NCBI GenBank assembly: GCA_964461295.1
Contig: CAYWTX010000577.1
Location: 1-6,360 of the forward strand
Reading direction: 5' to 3'
DNA: 6,360 bases
DNA from: CAYWTX01 sp964461295
GTDB lineage: Bacteria > Planctomycetota > Phycisphaerae > SM23-33
Positions 5,130 to 6,360 of the stretch are shown here, in pieces (position 1 is the first letter of the stretch; each line of letters starts with the position of its first letter). A model generated the notes under the pieces. That model worked only from the letters and a program-made list of their open reading frames with translations, was not told the DNA's origin and did not search any database. A program made the translations under genes and the position numbers.

Positions 5130-6360
5130 TCACTGAGCCAGGAGCATTTCGGCCTTCCTGGCCTGCTCCGAGCCCGGCAGCGCAGCGGCGATGCGCTTCA
5201 GGGCGTCCTTGTGCGAGCGGACGTTGGCCAACCACACGCCGCGCGCCGCCACGGGGTCGGTTACGTTGCGTGCCCCCACGGGGTCTTCGCCGCGGAACGC
5301 GAACGTCACGACCGGGCCGGCCGCCAGCAGCTCGGGCCGCACGTGAAGCGCCACGGGTATCCACCCGGCGTCCAGCCGCACGATGTCCGAGGCACGCACC
5401 TTACGCCCGCCCACCCAGATGTCCATGCCGGCCGCCGGCGCCTCCACTTTGGCGACGCGCGGCCGCGAGTTGGCCACCACGGTGTACAGGAGCAGCGAGC
5501 GGTCGGGCTTGCCGCCGGCCGCGACCAGGTCCATGCGCCTGGCCAAAGAGGCCACGTCGCCGCCGAGGCCACAGAGATAGTAGTTGTGCCCGTAGGACCA
5601 TGTTGCGGTGGTGCACTGCTGCGGAAGCGGTTTGAAGGTCAAGGTGGGTCCGCCCACCTCGAACGTGGCGCCGTTCTCGGCGCGCAGCGCCGCCAGCCGC
5701 TCGTCGAGTTTCGCTTCCTTCGATGCGTCCAGCGGCCCGGCCACGAGCCATTCCAGCAGCCCGCGCCCGTTCTCCAGCAGCGAGATCGGCGTCTTCGCCG
5801 CATCCGGGCGCTGCGGCAGCATTGCGACCGCGGCGTAAGTCGCCGGCGCGGGCGGATCGCGCAGTTCTTCGAAGAGCGTCGCCGCGATGCGCTCGTCCTG
5901 ATACCGCCGACCCTCGGGCGTCGTCACGGCCACGCAAGTGACCATACTGCCCTTGCGCAGGAACATGCCTTTGCCGTCGAAGACCGGCGGCGCGGACATG
6001 CCCATCTCCAACAGGTTGCGGCAGATGAGGTCCGGTTCTCCGTCAGCGCGAACGACGGCCATCTGGCCGGAATCCGGGTGCCCGCCGGAGGAGCCGCCGC
6101 CCGAGTCTTGGACGAAGAGATAGGGGCCTGCGCTCGTCGGGACGTTCTCGTTCTGTGCCTGGTGAAGCGCCGGCTTGATGCGGATGCCGGGCACGCCCGT
6201 GGCCCCGTCGTACGCGTAGAGTTCGCGGACCGCCGCATTGGAGTGGCCCTTGCAGTCCTCCTGCACCGTGCAGCAGACCATCAGCCACTTGCCGTGCGCG
6301 TGCAGCGGAGTGGACCGGTCGTACTTGATGCCGTAGTGGTTGCGCCACAGGAAACGTTGG
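5130..6360 (-). CDS. PQQ-like beta-propeller protein with C-terminal beta-rich domain, N-terminus missing
   Basis: The frame is open from the right edge (first full codon 6359-6357) to TGA at 5132-5130, giving 409 residues of the C-terminal part. The ATG at 6281 is only an internal methionine: 26 codons upstream of it remain open and read as protein (QRFLWRNHYGIKYD and on). ELYAYDGATG at about 46-55 is a typical PQQ/BamB-like propeller strand, and GMFLRKGSMVTCVAV, around 130-145, looks like another blade. From about residue 190 the sequence changes: LLEWLVAGPLD resembles the entry to the beta-sandwich domains appended to planctomycete secreted proteins, and AGMDIWVGGRKV followed by RLDAGWIPVALHV resembles the ligand-binding-like part that ends them. 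The tail is helical (SEQARKAEMLLAQ). Cys residues cluster at VCCTVQEDC. Such proteins are normally exported, but the signal peptide is not visible here. Substrate and reaction are unknown. Confidence 0.8.
   Translation of the reverse strand, partial: QRFLWRNHYGIKYDRSTPLHAHGKWLMVCCTVQEDCKGHSNAAVRELYAYDGATGVPGIRIKPALHQAQNENVPTSAGPYLFVQDSGGGSSGGHPDSGQMAVVRADGEPDLICRNLLEMGMSAPPVFDGKGMFLRKGSMVTCVAVTTPEGRRYQDERIAATLFEELRDPPAPATYAAVAMLPQRPDAAKTPISLLENGRGLLEWLVAGPLDASKEAKLDERLAALRAENGATFEVGGPTLTFKPLPQQCTTATWSYGHNYYLCGLGGDVASLARRMDLVAAGGKPDRSLLLYTVVANSRPRVAKVEAPAAGMDIWVGGRKVRASDIVRLDAGWIPVALHVRPELLAAGPVVTFAFRGEDPVGARNVTDPVAARGVWLANVRSHKDALKRIAAALPGSEQARKAEMLLAQ

Noticed and set aside
5130..6281. Treating the right-hand gene as complete with a start at 6281
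   Set aside because: The frame stays open for 26 more codons to the window edge with protein-like sequence, there is no Shine-Dalgarno at 6281, and the propeller is clearly incomplete.

Overview
The window is GC-rich throughout (about 70% by eye). It holds four protein genes, two complete and two cut by the window edges, separated by three short intergenic gaps. The gene content suggests a planctomycete or a close relative in the PVC group: a large secreted WD40/TolB-like propeller protein with motifs seen in hydrazine-synthase-alpha-like planctomycete proteins, a secreted PQQ-like propeller protein, and a lipoprotein form of a methionine sulfoxide reductase fusion. The taxonomic call is an inference from protein style and base composition; no rRNA or other marker is present.

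Layout. Positions 1-1161, minus strand: N-terminal 387 residues of an exported propeller protein that runs off the left edge. Positions 1162-1384: a divergent intergenic gap with a nested inverted-repeat element (1210-1302). Positions 1385-3925, plus strand: a complete ComEC/Rec2-type DNA uptake channel with its C-terminal metallo-beta-lactamase-like domain. Positions 3926-4050: a gap with an imperfect hairpin (possible comEC terminator), a candidate -10 box and a good ribosome binding site. Positions 4051-5073, plus strand: a complete MsrB-MsrA fusion with a lipoprotein signal peptide. Positions 5074-5129: a 56-base convergent gap filled almost entirely by an inverted repeat that contains three 8-base tandem units. 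Positions 5130-6360, minus strand: C-terminal 409 residues of a PQQ-like propeller protein with a C-terminal beta-rich extension; its start lies beyond the right edge.

How the genes relate. There is no clear operon. comEC and msr share a strand but are 125 bases apart, with a hairpin and a separate promoter candidate between them. Three of the four products are predicted to be exported, and ComEC is a membrane protein, so the theme is envelope and extracytoplasmic functions. I see no sign of a mobile element, CRISPR array, RNA gene or defence system. The most interesting items are the two structured intergenic repeats, the exported B-then-A Msr fusion and the hydrazine-synthase-alpha-like propeller gene at the left edge.
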